From an uncultured Alistipes sp. (GTDB lineage: Bacteria > Bacteroidota > Bacteroidia > Bacteroidales > Rikenellaceae): a stretch of 64,000 bases of DNA. The stretch is from the NCBI GenBank assembly GCA_910576555.1, contig CAJTIY010000005.1, positions 62,001-126,000 of the forward strand, written 5' to 3'. Shown here piece after piece: positions 13,593 to 22,708 of the stretch (positions are counted from its first letter, which is position 1; the number at the start of each line of letters is the position of its first letter). Under the pieces are notes generated by a model. It did no database searches and was not told the origin of the DNA. It saw only the letters and a program-made list of their open reading frames with translations. A program made the position numbers and the translations under genes.

Positions 13593-13726
13593 TTCCGAGG
13601 TTCGGATCTCGGCGGCAACGGGTTTTTCCCGGGTGCCGCCGAGGTGAAGCAGCTGCTGGGGAAATAGTTCCGAGGTTCGGATCTCGGCGGCAACGGGTTT
13701 TCCCGGGTGCCGCCGAGGTGAAGCAG
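13561..13726 (+). repeat. Tandem duplication of the transketolase 3' end
   Basis: A unit of 74-75 bp starts at 13561, repeats at 13636, and 17 bp of a third copy begin at 13710. Copy 2 still encodes AAEVKQLLGK-stop in register after the real stop. Each unit includes an inverted repeat (CTCGGCGGCA... / ...TGCCGCCGAG with TTTT in the loop), so hairpins are duplicated as well. Confidence 0.9.
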
Positions 13727-13803
13727 AATATCGCCCGCAGGTTGCCGGAGCGAACCTCCGGTCGGAACGATGACGGCTGCGCGGCCGTCGCCGCAGCGAC
13801 GCA

Positions 13804-13848
13804 TGAAAAAACCGGACTGTCTGACACTCATCGGACGGTCCGGTTTTC
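13804..13848. terminator. Bidirectional terminator between tkt and sulfatase
   Basis: AAAACCGGACTGTC pairs with GACGGTCCGGTTTT (one G-U) across a 12-nt loop. A and T runs on both sides make it work for both converging genes. Confidence 0.8.
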
Positions 13849-13863
13849 ATGTTCCGCGATCCG

Positions 13864-15531
13864 TTATCGCTCGTTGTAGACGGGCAGCGCCTCGTCGCCG
13901 TATCGGTTCATGAGCTGCGGCCACGGTTCGACCCCGTTGCGTTCGGCCCATTCGAAATAGCGGCGTTGCATGCGGGCGACCCTGCGGGGATGCTCCGCAG
14001 CGCGGTCGTGCAGCTCGGCGCGGTCGCGCGAGATATCGTACAGCTCCCAACGTTGGCCGTCGTAGTAGCTGGCGACGAGTTTCCACTTCCCGATGCGGAC
14101 CATGCGGTTGCCTTCGTGCTCGGCGAATATCGGGCGGCGCCGGGCGATGCTCCTCTTGTCGAGCAGCGGCAGCAGCGATATGCCTTCGGGGCGTACGAGC
14201 CGACGATCGGCATAATGTTCGGGAAACGGGCATCCGGCCGCGGCGAGACAGGTGGGGAGGATGTCGGTCAGGTGGCAGGGCGTATGATCGATGCGTCCGG
14301 GTCGTTCGACGCCGCGGCCGCGCCATACGATGCAGGGTGCCGAGATGCCTCCTTCGTGCGCGAAGTGTTTGTAGAGCCGGAAGGGGGTGCAGCTCACTCC
14401 GGCCCATCCGGTGCCGTAGTGGTGGTAGGTTCCGGCCTGTCCCATCTCGGCCAGCTCCTCCCCGGTGTGCACCCGGTAGGCGGCACCGCTGCGGCCGTCG
14501 AATCCGAATTCGTGCCATTCGGCGCACGCTCCGTTGTCCGAGAGGAAGATCACGAGCGAATGCTCCAGCTGTCCGTTCGCTTCGAGCGCCTCGAACAGGC
14601 GCCCGATCTGCTCGTCCATGATCTCCACCATCGCCGCATAGACGGCCATGCGGCGCGCGAGGTCGCGCTGCTGCTCCTCGGAGAGCGTATCCCATGCGGG
14701 TACGGCGTGCGTGCGGTCGCAGAAGGGACTCCGCACCACCTCGCCGCGCGGCGCCGCCTCTGCCGCCGGAGGTAGTATTCCCATCTTGCGCAGCCGTGCG
14801 ATGCGCTCTTCGCGGATCGCATCCCATCCCCGCGCGTAGCGCTCGACGTATCGCTCGACCCGCTCTTCGGGAGCCTGCAGCGGGAAATGGGGCGCATTGT
14901 AGGAGAGGAAGAGGAAAAGCGGCGCGTGCCGTTCGCGTGCCGCGCCGGCGAAGTCGATGGCGTAGTCGGTGATGGCCTCCGTGGCGTAGAACGTCCCTTC
15001 GGCATAGCTCCGGGGCGTCGCCGTGGCCGGAAGGCGGCGGAACCTCTTCGGATCCCAGTAGTCCGAGGCTCCGGGGAAAAACCCGTAGAAATCCTCGAAT
15101 CCCCGCTCCACGGGCGTAGGGCGCTCGCCCAGATGCCATTTGCCCGCCAGAGCCGTGTAGTAGCCCTCGTCGCGGAGCACCTCGGCGATGGTGAGGTTGT
15201 TGTCGCTGCGGAAGCCGCGATACCCCGCGGGCCATGCGTCGCGGCCGCTGCGGATCATCTCGCCCACCCCCGTCCGGTGGGGGTAGAGGCCCGTGAGCAG
15301 CGCGGCTCGCGAGGGGCAGCTCCGCCCCGTGTTGTAGAGTTGCGTGAGCCGGATCCCCTTGGCCGCCATGCGGTCGAGAACCGGCGTGCGGATCTCGCCC
15401 CCGTAGCAGCCCGCGTCGGAAAAGCCGAGGTCGTCGGCCAGAATCACGATGATGTTGGGGCGCTCCTGTGCGGATGCGCCGCCGCCGGCGACGAGCGGTG
15501 CGAGCCCCATCAGTACTTTGCCGGCGTTCAT
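13864..15531 (-). CDS. Ser-type sulfatase (type I formylglycine sulfatase family)
   Basis: 555-residue exported sulfatase. An N-terminal signal segment (about 1-21, ending ASAQ) precedes the alkaline-phosphatase fold with metal-binding ILADDLG (Asp33, Asp34). The active-site motif is SCPSRAALLTG, so the residue to be converted to formylglycine is Ser71, not Cys; such enzymes need a radical-SAM maturase (anSME), which is not in this window. GKWHLGE (about 127) and the C-terminal sulfatase subdomain are present. The start overlaps the sialidase stop (ATGA), which ties it to sialoglycan use, probably removing sulfate that blocks sialidase. Exact substrate unknown. Confidence 0.92.
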   Translation of the reverse strand: MNAGKVLMGLAPLVAGGGASAQERPNIIVILADDLGFSDAGCYGGEIRTPVLDRMAAKGIRLTQLYNTGRSCPSRAALLTGLYPHRTGVGEMIRSGRDAWPAGYRGFRSDNNLTIAEVLRDEGYYTALAGKWHLGERPTPVERGFEDFYGFFPGASDYWDPKRFRRLPATATPRSYAEGTFYATEAITDYAIDFAGAARERHAPLFLFLSYNAPHFPLQAPEERVERYVERYARGWDAIREERIARLRKMGILPPAAEAAPRGEVVRSPFCDRTHAVPAWDTLSEEQQRDLARRMAVYAAMVEIMDEQIGRLFEALEANGQLEHSLVIFLSDNGACAEWHEFGFDGRSGAAYRVHTGEELAEMGQAGTYHHYGTGWAGVSCTPFRLYKHFAHEGGISAPCIVWRGRGVERPGRIDHTPCHLTDILPTCLAAAGCPFPEHYADRRLVRPEGISLLPLLDKRSIARRRPIFAEHEGNRMVRIGKWKLVASYYDGQRWELYDISRDRAELHDRAAEHPRRVARMQRRYFEWAERNGVEPWPQLMNRYGDEALPVYNER

Positions 15532-16694
15532 CGGCGGTGGCGTTTCAGGGTTACGGGCACGAACGAGATGCGGCGGTAGAGCTCCTCCGCATCGCCGTTT
15601 TCGTAGAGCACCCCTACGCGGTCGCGGTCGATGCGCACGAGGTCGGAGTAGGCCGCAGGACCTGCGCAGAGGGTCAGCAGGTGGTACCATGTCCGCCCGT
15701 CGTCGTGGCTCGCGCAGAGCGAGAGGTTGTGCCGCTGGTGCGGATCGTGCGGGTTGGAGAAGAGCAGCGTGCGCGTGGGACGGCCTCTGCGTTCGAGGTT
15801 CAGCAGGCTGCCCTGACAGCGGGGTTCGATGAGTTCCGGATGGGCGCCCCGGCCGCACCATGCGGTGCCGCCGTCGGCGCTCCGTGCCCAGAGCCGGAGG
15901 CTGTCCACGCGGTCGGTGTGGCGCATGTTGAGCAGCAGTGAGCCGTCGGAGAGTTCGGCTACGGAGCTTTCGTTGCCGCCGACCTGCGAGACGGCGCCCT
16001 GCCTCCACGTGCGCCCTCGGTCGTCGGACCAGAGCAGCTGCGAGCGGCAGACGACGCCTCCCTCGGCGTCGAGCAGCTTGTGATTGGCCGGAACGACGAG
16101 CCGCCCCGCAAAGGGGCGCCGCCGCTTGACGATGGCGTGGCACGGTCCCGTGGCATACCATGTCCAGCCGGGCTCCTTGACCGCCGCGGTGATCTCCTCG
16201 GCCGGGCTCCATGTGCGGCCGTGGTCGGCGGAGCGGAGCACGTAGACGCGGCGGGTCTCCTCGCTCGCGCCGCGTTCGATCGCCCGTTCGCGATCGCCGC
16301 CGCGGTTCCATGTGGCGAGCAGAACCACCTCGCCCTCGTCGCCGACGACGACCGGGGCGGGATTGCCGCAGGTGTTCGCGGCGTCGTCCCAGACGATGGC
16401 GATCGGCCCCCATGTGCGGCCGTCGTCTTCCGAACGGCGCATGACCAGATCGATGTCGCCGCTGTCGCGCTTGTCGTTGCGGCGCGCCTCGGCGAAGGCG
16501 ATGAGCGCACCGTCGGCCGTGCGGACGATGGCCGGGATGCGGAATCCCGCGTAGCCCGCTTCGCCTTCGGCGAATACGGTGACGGGTGCGGCTGCTGGCC
16601 GGGCCGTGAGCCGTTGTGCGTGTGCGGCGGTGCATACCGCCGTCCCGCAGAGGGCGAGGAGCCCTCCGACGAGACTGTGCAGCGTATGTTTCAT
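15528..16694 (-). CDS. Exo-alpha-sialidase (GH33), first copy
   Basis: 388-residue secreted sialidase that releases terminal sialic acid from glycoconjugates. Signal peptide about 1-26 (cleavage near AHAQ). The arginine motif GFRIPAIV (about 50) binds the carboxylate, and four Asp-boxes are seen: SEDDGRTW, SADHGRTW, SDDRGRTW and SHDDGRTW. GDIDLVMR carries the catalytic aspartate region and the C-terminal VGVLYENGD the late propeller strand. No lipobox, so probably periplasmic, unlike the second sialidase in this island. Second gene after the regulator, 27 nt away. Confidence 0.93.
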   Translation of the reverse strand: MKHTLHSLVGGLLALCGTAVCTAAHAQRLTARPAAAPVTVFAEGEAGYAGFRIPAIVRTADGALIAFAEARRNDKRDSGDIDLVMRRSEDDGRTWGPIAIVWDDAANTCGNPAPVVVGDEGEVVLLATWNRGGDRERAIERGASEETRRVYVLRSADHGRTWSPAEEITAAVKEPGWTWYATGPCHAIVKRRRPFAGRLVVPANHKLLDAEGGVVCRSQLLWSDDRGRTWRQGAVSQVGGNESSVAELSDGSLLLNMRHTDRVDSLRLWARSADGGTAWCGRGAHPELIEPRCQGSLLNLERRGRPTRTLLFSNPHDPHQRHNLSLCASHDDGRTWYHLLTLCAGPAAYSDLVRIDRDRVGVLYENGDAEELYRRISFVPVTLKRHRR

Positions 16695-16721
16695 GACGGA
16701 TGTGCGTTGTGGGAAAAAACG

Positions 16722-17438
16722 CTACTTCTTGTATCGTTCGAGGTAGAGGGTGTAGAGTTTGAAGTGCTCGCCGATGGCGTGCTTGTACCCCTCCCGGTCG
16801 CCCTGTTTGATGAAGTCGAGCAGGTGGCGGTGGGTGACCAGCTCGCCGTTCTGCGTCAGCTCCCGCTCGATGGGTTCGAAGAAATCGCGATATTGCTCCT
16901 TCACGAAGTCGAGTACGGGGTAGATGACGTCCTGAAACTCCGAAATGATGCGGTTGCCCGTGATTTCGTAGAGCTTGGTGTGGAAGCGGTGTTCGCTTAC
17001 GGGGGCGTACTTGTTGTTGCCGATCACTTGGCTCATCTCCACGATCTCTTCGAGTTCGGCGATGTCGGCCGGGGTGAGGTTGCGGAAGATGTTGTCGCTG
17101 ATGCCCACCTCGAGCGCGATGCGGAATTCGAGGATGTCGCGCAGGGTCGTCTCGCGCATCAGCAGCGGATTGACACAGCGCTTCATGCCGCCCAGCAGCG
17201 AAGGTTCGTCGAGCACCATTCCCTTCTTGGTGCGCGAGACGATCATGCCCGTCATCTTGAAGCGGCTGAGCGCTTCGCGCAGTACGGCGCGACCGACGCC
17301 GAGCGATGCGGCCAGTTCGGTCTCGTTGGGTATGCTGCTGCCCGGACGGAGCCCCTGCTCCTTGAAGTAACGGATCAGGCTCTCCTCCACGCTGTCGACG
17401 AGCGTCGTGCTGCGGGTGTCTAACTTCAGTACCTCCAT
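16722..17438 (-). CDS. FadR/GntR-family transcriptional regulator of the sialic acid island
   Basis: 238 residues: N-terminal winged helix (about 10-75; SLGVGRAVLREALSRF is the recognition region) and an all-helical FCD effector domain (about 95-230) with histidines such as in SEHRFHTKLYEITGN and THRHLLDF that usually bind a metal and a small acid ligand. Start taken at the ATG; a TTG one codon earlier is possible. It heads the unit with sialidase and sulfatase. NanR proteins of enterobacteria belong to this family, so a sialic acid or ManNAc ligand is a reasonable inference, unproven. Confidence 0.88.
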   Translation of the reverse strand: MEVLKLDTRSTTLVDSVEESLIRYFKEQGLRPGSSIPNETELAASLGVGRAVLREALSRFKMTGMIVSRTKKGMVLDEPSLLGGMKRCVNPLLMRETTLRDILEFRIALEVGISDNIFRNLTPADIAELEEIVEMSQVIGNNKYAPVSEHRFHTKLYEITGNRIISEFQDVIYPVLDFVKEQYRDFFEPIERELTQNGELVTHRHLLDFIKQGDREGYKHAIGEHFKLYTLYLERYKK

Positions 17439-17455
17439 CAAACGTATTATTTATA

Positions 17456-17487
17456 CAAAGTTACGATATTTTTCCCGTTCTTTCAAT
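17456..17487 (-). promoter_or_regulatory. Promoter of the fadR-type regulator unit
   Basis: Minus strand: ATTG at 17484-17487, 20-nt spacer, TAACTTTG at 17456-17463. Transcription start would be about 10 nt before the ATG, so the leader is very short. Confidence 0.7.
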
Positions 17488-17509
17488 CGATTCGGATAAA
17501 TAGGACGTT

Positions 17510-19066
17510 TTATTCGATGCGCCAGTCGAAAGTTTTGGGGCGCTCGATGCGCTGCCGGTAGCGGCGCCCGAAGGGATCGGTCACCGTGATGTCGAGCGTC
17601 GACGAGGGCGATGCGGTCCGTACGGCGAACATGTGGGCGTTGTAGGTGGCGAGGAACGCCGTGGGGCGCGTGGGCAGCGCGTCACGGCGGACGAGGCGGT
17701 AGAGCGGGTCGCGCGTCCATGTGCGCACGACCTCCAGTTCGCGCCCCTCCTCGCGGACCGAGATCTTCCAGCCGTCGCTCCAGTTGTAGACGTTCACCAG
17801 CACGCGGTCGCTGCCGGGCTCGCCCCCGAACGCTTCGGGTACGCAGTTGAGGTCGTAGACGCGGAACTGGTTTTTCCGGGCTTCGTAGCCGTTGGGCTTG
17901 AACTGCCAGCTGACCCGCTTGCCGCGGAAGCGGAAGATGTTGTATCCGCCGGGGGAGCCGTCCTCGCTCACGAGCCGGCTTTCGGGACCGTTGATCTTCC
18001 ACGACACGGCCGAGGTCGAGACGAAGGTGTGCTGGCAGATCCGGTCGTTGACCGCGATGGTGGCGAAGCGGTGGGTGTGGCCCGTGAAGAACCGCACGTC
18101 GGCGAAGCGTTCGAGCAGCGGCATCATCTGGTCGTGCAACCGCTGCATGGCGGGGGCCGTTTCGTAGGCGGCGGTGCCGTCCTCGCGGATCCCCGAGAAG
18201 CGGAAGATGGGGACGTGCATGCAGATGACCAGCGGCGTGCCGCTCTCGACGGTCTCCAGATCGCGGCCCAGCCAGCGGAGCTGGCGCTCGTCGAGCATGT
18301 AGTCGTTGCGCGACGCCGGCTTGCCCCGCTTCACGACGCTGCGGCGGACGATGACGTTGTCGAGCATGACGAAGTGGACGCGGCCCAGATTGAAGGAGTA
18401 GTAGTTGGGGCCGATCAGCTCGCGGTAGGGCGCCTGAGCCAGACTGTCCCACAGCCGGTCGGGAACCTCCATGTCGATGAAGCGCTCGTTGTCGTGGTTG
18501 CCCGGCACGTGGAAGAAGGGCGTGGGATAGCTCTTCATCGCGTCGAGGTACTTGCGCAGGGCGAAGTCGTTGCGGTGCCACATGATGTCGGTGGTCATGT
18601 CGCCCAGATGGATGGAGTAGACCGGGCCCCGGGTACGACGGATCTCGGCCGTGATGTCGGGCAGGTACCACCGGCGGAACTGCGGCAGGTCGTTCTCTTC
18701 GGGATCGCCGCGCAGGTGGGAGTCGGTCGAGATGAAGAGCGTGAAGTCGTCGTTGTCGACCTTGCGCAGCTCGAAGTCGATGCGGTCGACCGCGCAGCGG
18801 GTCGTGTAGCCGAAGTGGCGGGGGATGAGTCCGTCGGCTGCGACTTCGTATCCCGAAGGGATGGAGACGAAGACATAGCCGCAGGGCTTCGCCGAGGCCA
18901 TTTCGTAACGGCCTTCGGCATCGGTGCGGACGACCAGATCGCCGTCCGAAACGACGACTCCGGCCACGGGCTCGCCCTGACAGGTGACGTACCCCTCGAC
19001 GGTGGGCCGCTGTGCCCGGGCGGTGCATGCGGCGCAGAGGGCCGCGATCAGAAGCAGGTGTTTCAT
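17510..19066 (-). CDS. Calcineurin-like metallophosphoesterase with N- and C-terminal accessory domains
   Basis: 518-residue exported protein with a signal peptide (about 1-18). A beta-sandwich-like N-terminal domain (about 20-100, carboxypeptidase-regulatory type: GEPVAGVVVSDGD) precedes the phosphoesterase core: STDSHL, HLGDMTTD (about 155), GNHDNE (about 195), HVPIFR and TGHTHRF (about 320), which supply the two-metal ligands. The C-terminal domain is another sandwich. Last gene of the long nanA-susCD unit. Such three-domain enzymes occur in Bacteroidota polysaccharide loci; the substrate is not known. Confidence 0.88.
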   Translation of the reverse strand: MKHLLLIAALCAACTARAQRPTVEGYVTCQGEPVAGVVVSDGDLVVRTDAEGRYEMASAKPCGYVFVSIPSGYEVAADGLIPRHFGYTTRCAVDRIDFELRKVDNDDFTLFISTDSHLRGDPEENDLPQFRRWYLPDITAEIRRTRGPVYSIHLGDMTTDIMWHRNDFALRKYLDAMKSYPTPFFHVPGNHDNERFIDMEVPDRLWDSLAQAPYRELIGPNYYSFNLGRVHFVMLDNVIVRRSVVKRGKPASRNDYMLDERQLRWLGRDLETVESGTPLVICMHVPIFRFSGIREDGTAAYETAPAMQRLHDQMMPLLERFADVRFFTGHTHRFATIAVNDRICQHTFVSTSAVSWKINGPESRLVSEDGSPGGYNIFRFRGKRVSWQFKPNGYEARKNQFRVYDLNCVPEAFGGEPGSDRVLVNVYNWSDGWKISVREEGRELEVVRTWTRDPLYRLVRRDALPTRPTAFLATYNAHMFAVRTASPSSTLDITVTDPFGRRYRQRIERPKTFDWRIE

Positions 19067-19140
19067 GGTTCGGGTTTTTCGTGGTCGGAAGGGCCGCGAG
19101 CGACGCGAAGGCCGCTCGCGGCCGCTTCCGAGGGTTGGTG

Positions 19141-21399
19141 TCATTTCGCGCGCACGCACCGGATCTGCATGGCTTGGTTGCGGTATCCGAGGTCCTCGGT
19201 GTCGGCATAGACCTGCGAGGTGCCGAGGGCCGGTGCATAGAGGAACATGTAGCGGCCCGAAGGGCGGAAGTAGAGCAGCCCCGAGGCGAAGGAGGTCGCG
19301 GTTTTCGAAAAGGGGTTGGTCTTGTCGGCGAAGCTCCGGCCCGAGTACATCGAACGCGACCAGAAGAAGGCCGCTTCGCGCTGTTCGACGAGTGCGCCCG
19401 AGGCGTCGCGGCGGCCTCCGCAGGGGAAGACGAGCGTCTCCATCGCGGCGTCCGACTCGTGGTCGGCCCAGTATTGCTCGATCTCCTTCTTCGTCGCTTT
19501 GGTGATGGTCGCCGAAGCGTCGGCCGGGAGCCGGTCGATGCGCAGGATGTTCTCGCCGCCGGTGAGGTACTCCTGCGTATCTTTGGCGTGGGTCTGGCTG
19601 TAGGGCGGCGGTGTGCTGGTCGGCGTGCCTCCCGTGTTGATCCAGCTGTAACGCACGTAGTAGGCGTCGGCGGTGCCCTGATACTTGATTCCGTAGTGGC
19701 AGAGAGTTTCGGTGCCGGCGCTCCATTTCCCCGAACCGATGCCGACGTAGGGCCGTTGGGGCCCCGAGGGCAGCATCTCTTGGGTCGACTGCACGCCCGT
19801 GGCGAAAATCAGCGAGTTCGGCCGGTAGAGCATCACCTGCGAGAGCTCCTCGTAGGTCGGCAGACGCCATCCCGCCGGGCAGGGGTTCGCCGTGACGCTC
19901 TCCCAGTATGCCGTCGAGCCGCCCTCGATGCCCTGCGGATTCCAGTCTCGGCTCTCGCCCGTCCATGCGATGAAGGCGGGGCTGGCCACGGCCTCCTCGG
20001 GGTTCATCTGCGCCGCGACGCATTCCACCTCGCCCGAGGCGGGGAAGGGCATGGTGCGGCCCCACTGGTAGAGGTAGCCGAAGCTGCGGATGTCGGAGGC
20101 GTAGGCCTGATTGGCGCGCAGCGTGGCGCCGATGGCCCGGTCCATCCACTCCGTGTCGCCGAATTTCACCGTCTTGATGTCGGCCAGACCCTGCTGGATG
20201 ACCTCCACGGGCAGCGACGAACCCTCGACGCGGATGGTGAACACGGCCTTGCGTTCCGCGCCGGTGTTCTCCTGCAGCGTGCGGATGCGGATGGTGCTCC
20301 CGTCGACGATCTGCGCGTCGTACCAAGGCTCCTCCGACCGTTCGATGCGGGCCGTACCCTCGACGTTGAGTGCGTAGCCGATGGTGAATCCGTAGTTGGG
20401 CTCGGGGGTGAAGGGGAGCGTGACGGTCGCCTTGCCCGAGAGCCATTCGCCCGAGAGCTCGATCGGTTGGGTCGCTCCCTCGTTGCCGCTGCCGGTGAAG
20501 GCGGCGACGACCTTGCCGCCCTGCACGAGCAGCGAGAGCGTGTATTCGTAGTCGCCGTAGAGTTGGTCGTTCAGCGGTGCGACGCAGGTGAACTCGGCGT
20601 TGTCGAGCGCTCCCTTGATGTGGATGCGGGTTTGCGAGGCCGCCGCCGGGAGCAGGTAGAGCGCGAACGCCTGCCGGCCCGTGCCCAGCTGCGTCGCGGG
20701 CGCGTAGTCGGTCGTAGCGATGGTTCCCGACGGCTCCTCGTCGAAGGGCCGGAACGCCGCCGTGGCGCCCGAAGCCGCGATCTCCGAGAGCCGGATCTTC
20801 GACGGAAGGGTGTTCACGACGGAAACCCGGGCCACCGTGCGGCCCAGACATACGGGGACCGTGGCCCCCTCGGCGCTGGCGATGAAGGTGTGCCCGGCCA
20901 TCGCGAGCGGCGTGCGGGGCATGACACCGTCGGCGAGCCTCTGCGTCGCGCTCCGGCGGAAGTCGTCGATTTGCGTGGCGGGACGCTCTTCGGTCGCTTC
21001 GGCCGAGGTTACGGTGGCGGGAAGCGCGATGCTGCCCGATGCGTTGGCCACTACGAATACCTCCTTCTGGCCCGCCGTCGCGAGCGTGAGCTCGTGCACG
21101 CCGATGCGGTAGTCGCGGGTGCCGGGAACGGGCTCCGCTGCGGCCGGTGCGACCGACGTCTCGCGCCACTGGAGTTCGCCGGTGGCGACGTCGAAGACGT
21201 AGAGGTCGTACTCCTCGACTTTGCGTTCGTCGGCCGTGACGGCCGCACGGGTGGTGATCATCTCGCCGCTCACGCGGATGTCGACGCGCATCTGCGCCTC
21301 CTGCCGGTCGTTCTCCGGGGCGCTGTTCCCGTCCATCAGATCGGGCGAGCAGGCGATGGCGAGCAGGCTGCAAAGGAGACCTGCGGTTCGTGTTTTCAT
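19141..21399 (-). CDS. Fimbrillin-like lipoprotein with FISUMP-type C-terminal domain
   Basis: 752 residues; lipobox LLAIAC (Cys17). Residues about 35-330 resemble the FimA/Mfa1 fimbrillin family (RVSGEMITTRAA, EYDLYVFD, PLAMAG), followed by a BACON-like stretch (ERKAVFTIRVEGSSLPVEVIQQG, about 375-410) and a C-terminal domain with NPCPAGWRLPTYEEL and a final YRNQAMQIRCVRA, like the FISUMP-type repeats in Bacteroidota surface proteins. It takes the place normally held by SusE/SusF glycan-binding lipoproteins, so a surface sialoglycan-binding role is inferred. Family calls are by pattern only. Confidence 0.75.
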   Translation of the reverse strand: MKTRTAGLLCSLLAIACSPDLMDGNSAPENDRQEAQMRVDIRVSGEMITTRAAVTADERKVEEYDLYVFDVATGELQWRETSVAPAAAEPVPGTRDYRIGVHELTLATAGQKEVFVVANASGSIALPATVTSAEATEERPATQIDDFRRSATQRLADGVMPRTPLAMAGHTFIASAEGATVPVCLGRTVARVSVVNTLPSKIRLSEIAASGATAAFRPFDEEPSGTIATTDYAPATQLGTGRQAFALYLLPAAASQTRIHIKGALDNAEFTCVAPLNDQLYGDYEYTLSLLVQGGKVVAAFTGSGNEGATQPIELSGEWLSGKATVTLPFTPEPNYGFTIGYALNVEGTARIERSEEPWYDAQIVDGSTIRIRTLQENTGAERKAVFTIRVEGSSLPVEVIQQGLADIKTVKFGDTEWMDRAIGATLRANQAYASDIRSFGYLYQWGRTMPFPASGEVECVAAQMNPEEAVASPAFIAWTGESRDWNPQGIEGGSTAYWESVTANPCPAGWRLPTYEELSQVMLYRPNSLIFATGVQSTQEMLPSGPQRPYVGIGSGKWSAGTETLCHYGIKYQGTADAYYVRYSWINTGGTPTSTPPPYSQTHAKDTQEYLTGGENILRIDRLPADASATITKATKKEIEQYWADHESDAAMETLVFPCGGRRDASGALVEQREAAFFWSRSMYSGRSFADKTNPFSKTATSFASGLLYFRPSGRYMFLYAPALGTSQVYADTEDLGYRNQAMQIRCVRAK

Positions 21400-21411
21400 G
21401 GGGCGATGTCT

Positions 21412-22695
21412 TTACTGGTTGATGTATGCGGTGATGGTGGCGGCGGGGATCTTGCGGAACGAGATCTGTTCGTTGTAGTGTTTCGGTCCGTTTTCGTAGA
21501 GGATGCCTACGCTGCCGTCGGGGAAGACCACGATGTCGGAGTAGCCCGATTTGGTGGCCGTGATCTCGTAGACTTCGGATTTCCACGTGGCGCAGTCGTC
21601 GAGGCTGGCCCTGATCGAGAGCTTCTCGCGAACGGTGCTGTTGTTGCTCGTGGCCAGAATGACGGAGGAGGGAACGCCGTCGGTGTTGTAGTTCGCGACC
21701 GAACCCTGACAGCCGGGGTCGATGCGCTCCGGCACGACTGCGTAGCGGCTCCACGTGATGCCGCCGTCGCGGCTGAAGCTGCCGGCCCGCGTCTTCTTGT
21801 AGGCGCCCGTGCTGCGCATGTCGAGGTAGATGCCGCCGTCGGAGAGTTCGACCGGCACGCACTCGTTGCCGTAGTGCAGCTCCTCGTCGAGCTCGAGCAG
21901 GTGCCATGTCAGGCCCTCGTCGTCGGAGTAGGCGATGTGCGAGCCGTAATAGTTCTCGTCCTCGGAATCCGCCGCGACGGGAACTCCGCCGAACCGTTCG
22001 TACTTGTGGTCGCAGCCGACGATCAGACGCCCCTTGTGCTCGCCCGTCTTGAGCTGGATGGCGTGGCCGGGGCCCGCCTTGAAGAAGCCGGTCCATTTGT
22101 ACTGTGTCTCGTCGGAGTTGCGCCCTTCGGTGAAGCACTTGAAGGGTCCGTTCCATGTCTCGCCCTCGTCGTCGGAGTAGAAGTTCACGACATGGTTGTG
22201 GTAGCGCTGCGCCTCCTCGAAGGTGAAGTGCCTGCTCCTGAATGCGGCCTCGGTGGTGCCGGTGCGCGCCCAGCAGCAGAAGACCACCAGCCGTCCGCTC
22301 TCGGTCCACACCGGGCAGGCGTTGCCGCAGGTGTTGTCCTCGTCGTCGAAGAGCACCCGCGAGGGGCTCCACGTGCGGCCTTCGTCGGTCGAGATGCGGT
22401 AGATCAGGTCGATGTCACCGCCGTCCTTGTTGGTCGTGCCCGTCTCCTCGCGCGCTTCGCAGAAGGCGAGGAGCCTGCTGCGGGTGCGCACGAGCCCCGG
22501 GATGCGGAAGTTGTGGATGCGGCCCGTGGGGTAGACGTAGCCCTTGTTCTTCCACAGCACTTGCGTGGTCCCGGCCGCGAAGTCGGTCTTCTCGTCGAGG
22601 TCGTGCGTGGGCGTGCCGAATTCGAACGAATCGCCGCAGGCGACCGCCGCCATCGTCAGCACGGGGAGTGCGATATGCAGGAATCTGGTTTTCAT
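21412..22695 (-). CDS. Exo-alpha-sialidase (GH33), second copy, lipoprotein
   Basis: 427 residues with a lipobox (AAVAC, Cys20), so likely on the outer membrane. HNFRIPGLV (about 62) is the arginine motif, GGDIDLIYR the catalytic aspartate region, and the Asp-boxes are STDEGRTW, SDDEGETW, SDDEGLTW and SRDGGITW, the last a looser match. GILYENG near the C-terminus matches the other sialidase here. Only moderately similar to the first copy, and it lies 13 nt after susD. The split between an anchored and a soluble enzyme suggests surface release plus periplasmic trimming. Confidence 0.93.
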   Translation of the reverse strand: MKTRFLHIALPVLTMAAVACGDSFEFGTPTHDLDEKTDFAAGTTQVLWKNKGYVYPTGRIHNFRIPGLVRTRSRLLAFCEAREETGTTNKDGGDIDLIYRISTDEGRTWSPSRVLFDDEDNTCGNACPVWTESGRLVVFCCWARTGTTEAAFRSRHFTFEEAQRYHNHVVNFYSDDEGETWNGPFKCFTEGRNSDETQYKWTGFFKAGPGHAIQLKTGEHKGRLIVGCDHKYERFGGVPVAADSEDENYYGSHIAYSDDEGLTWHLLELDEELHYGNECVPVELSDGGIYLDMRSTGAYKKTRAGSFSRDGGITWSRYAVVPERIDPGCQGSVANYNTDGVPSSVILATSNNSTVREKLSIRASLDDCATWKSEVYEITATKSGYSDIVVFPDGSVGILYENGPKHYNEQISFRKIPAATITAYINQ

Positions 22696-22708
22696 TGCGT
22701 GGGGAGTT

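Noticed and set aside
13593..13668. Second copy of the transketolase tail as a small gene
   Set aside because: No start codon or promoter; it is a sequence duplication after the stop.
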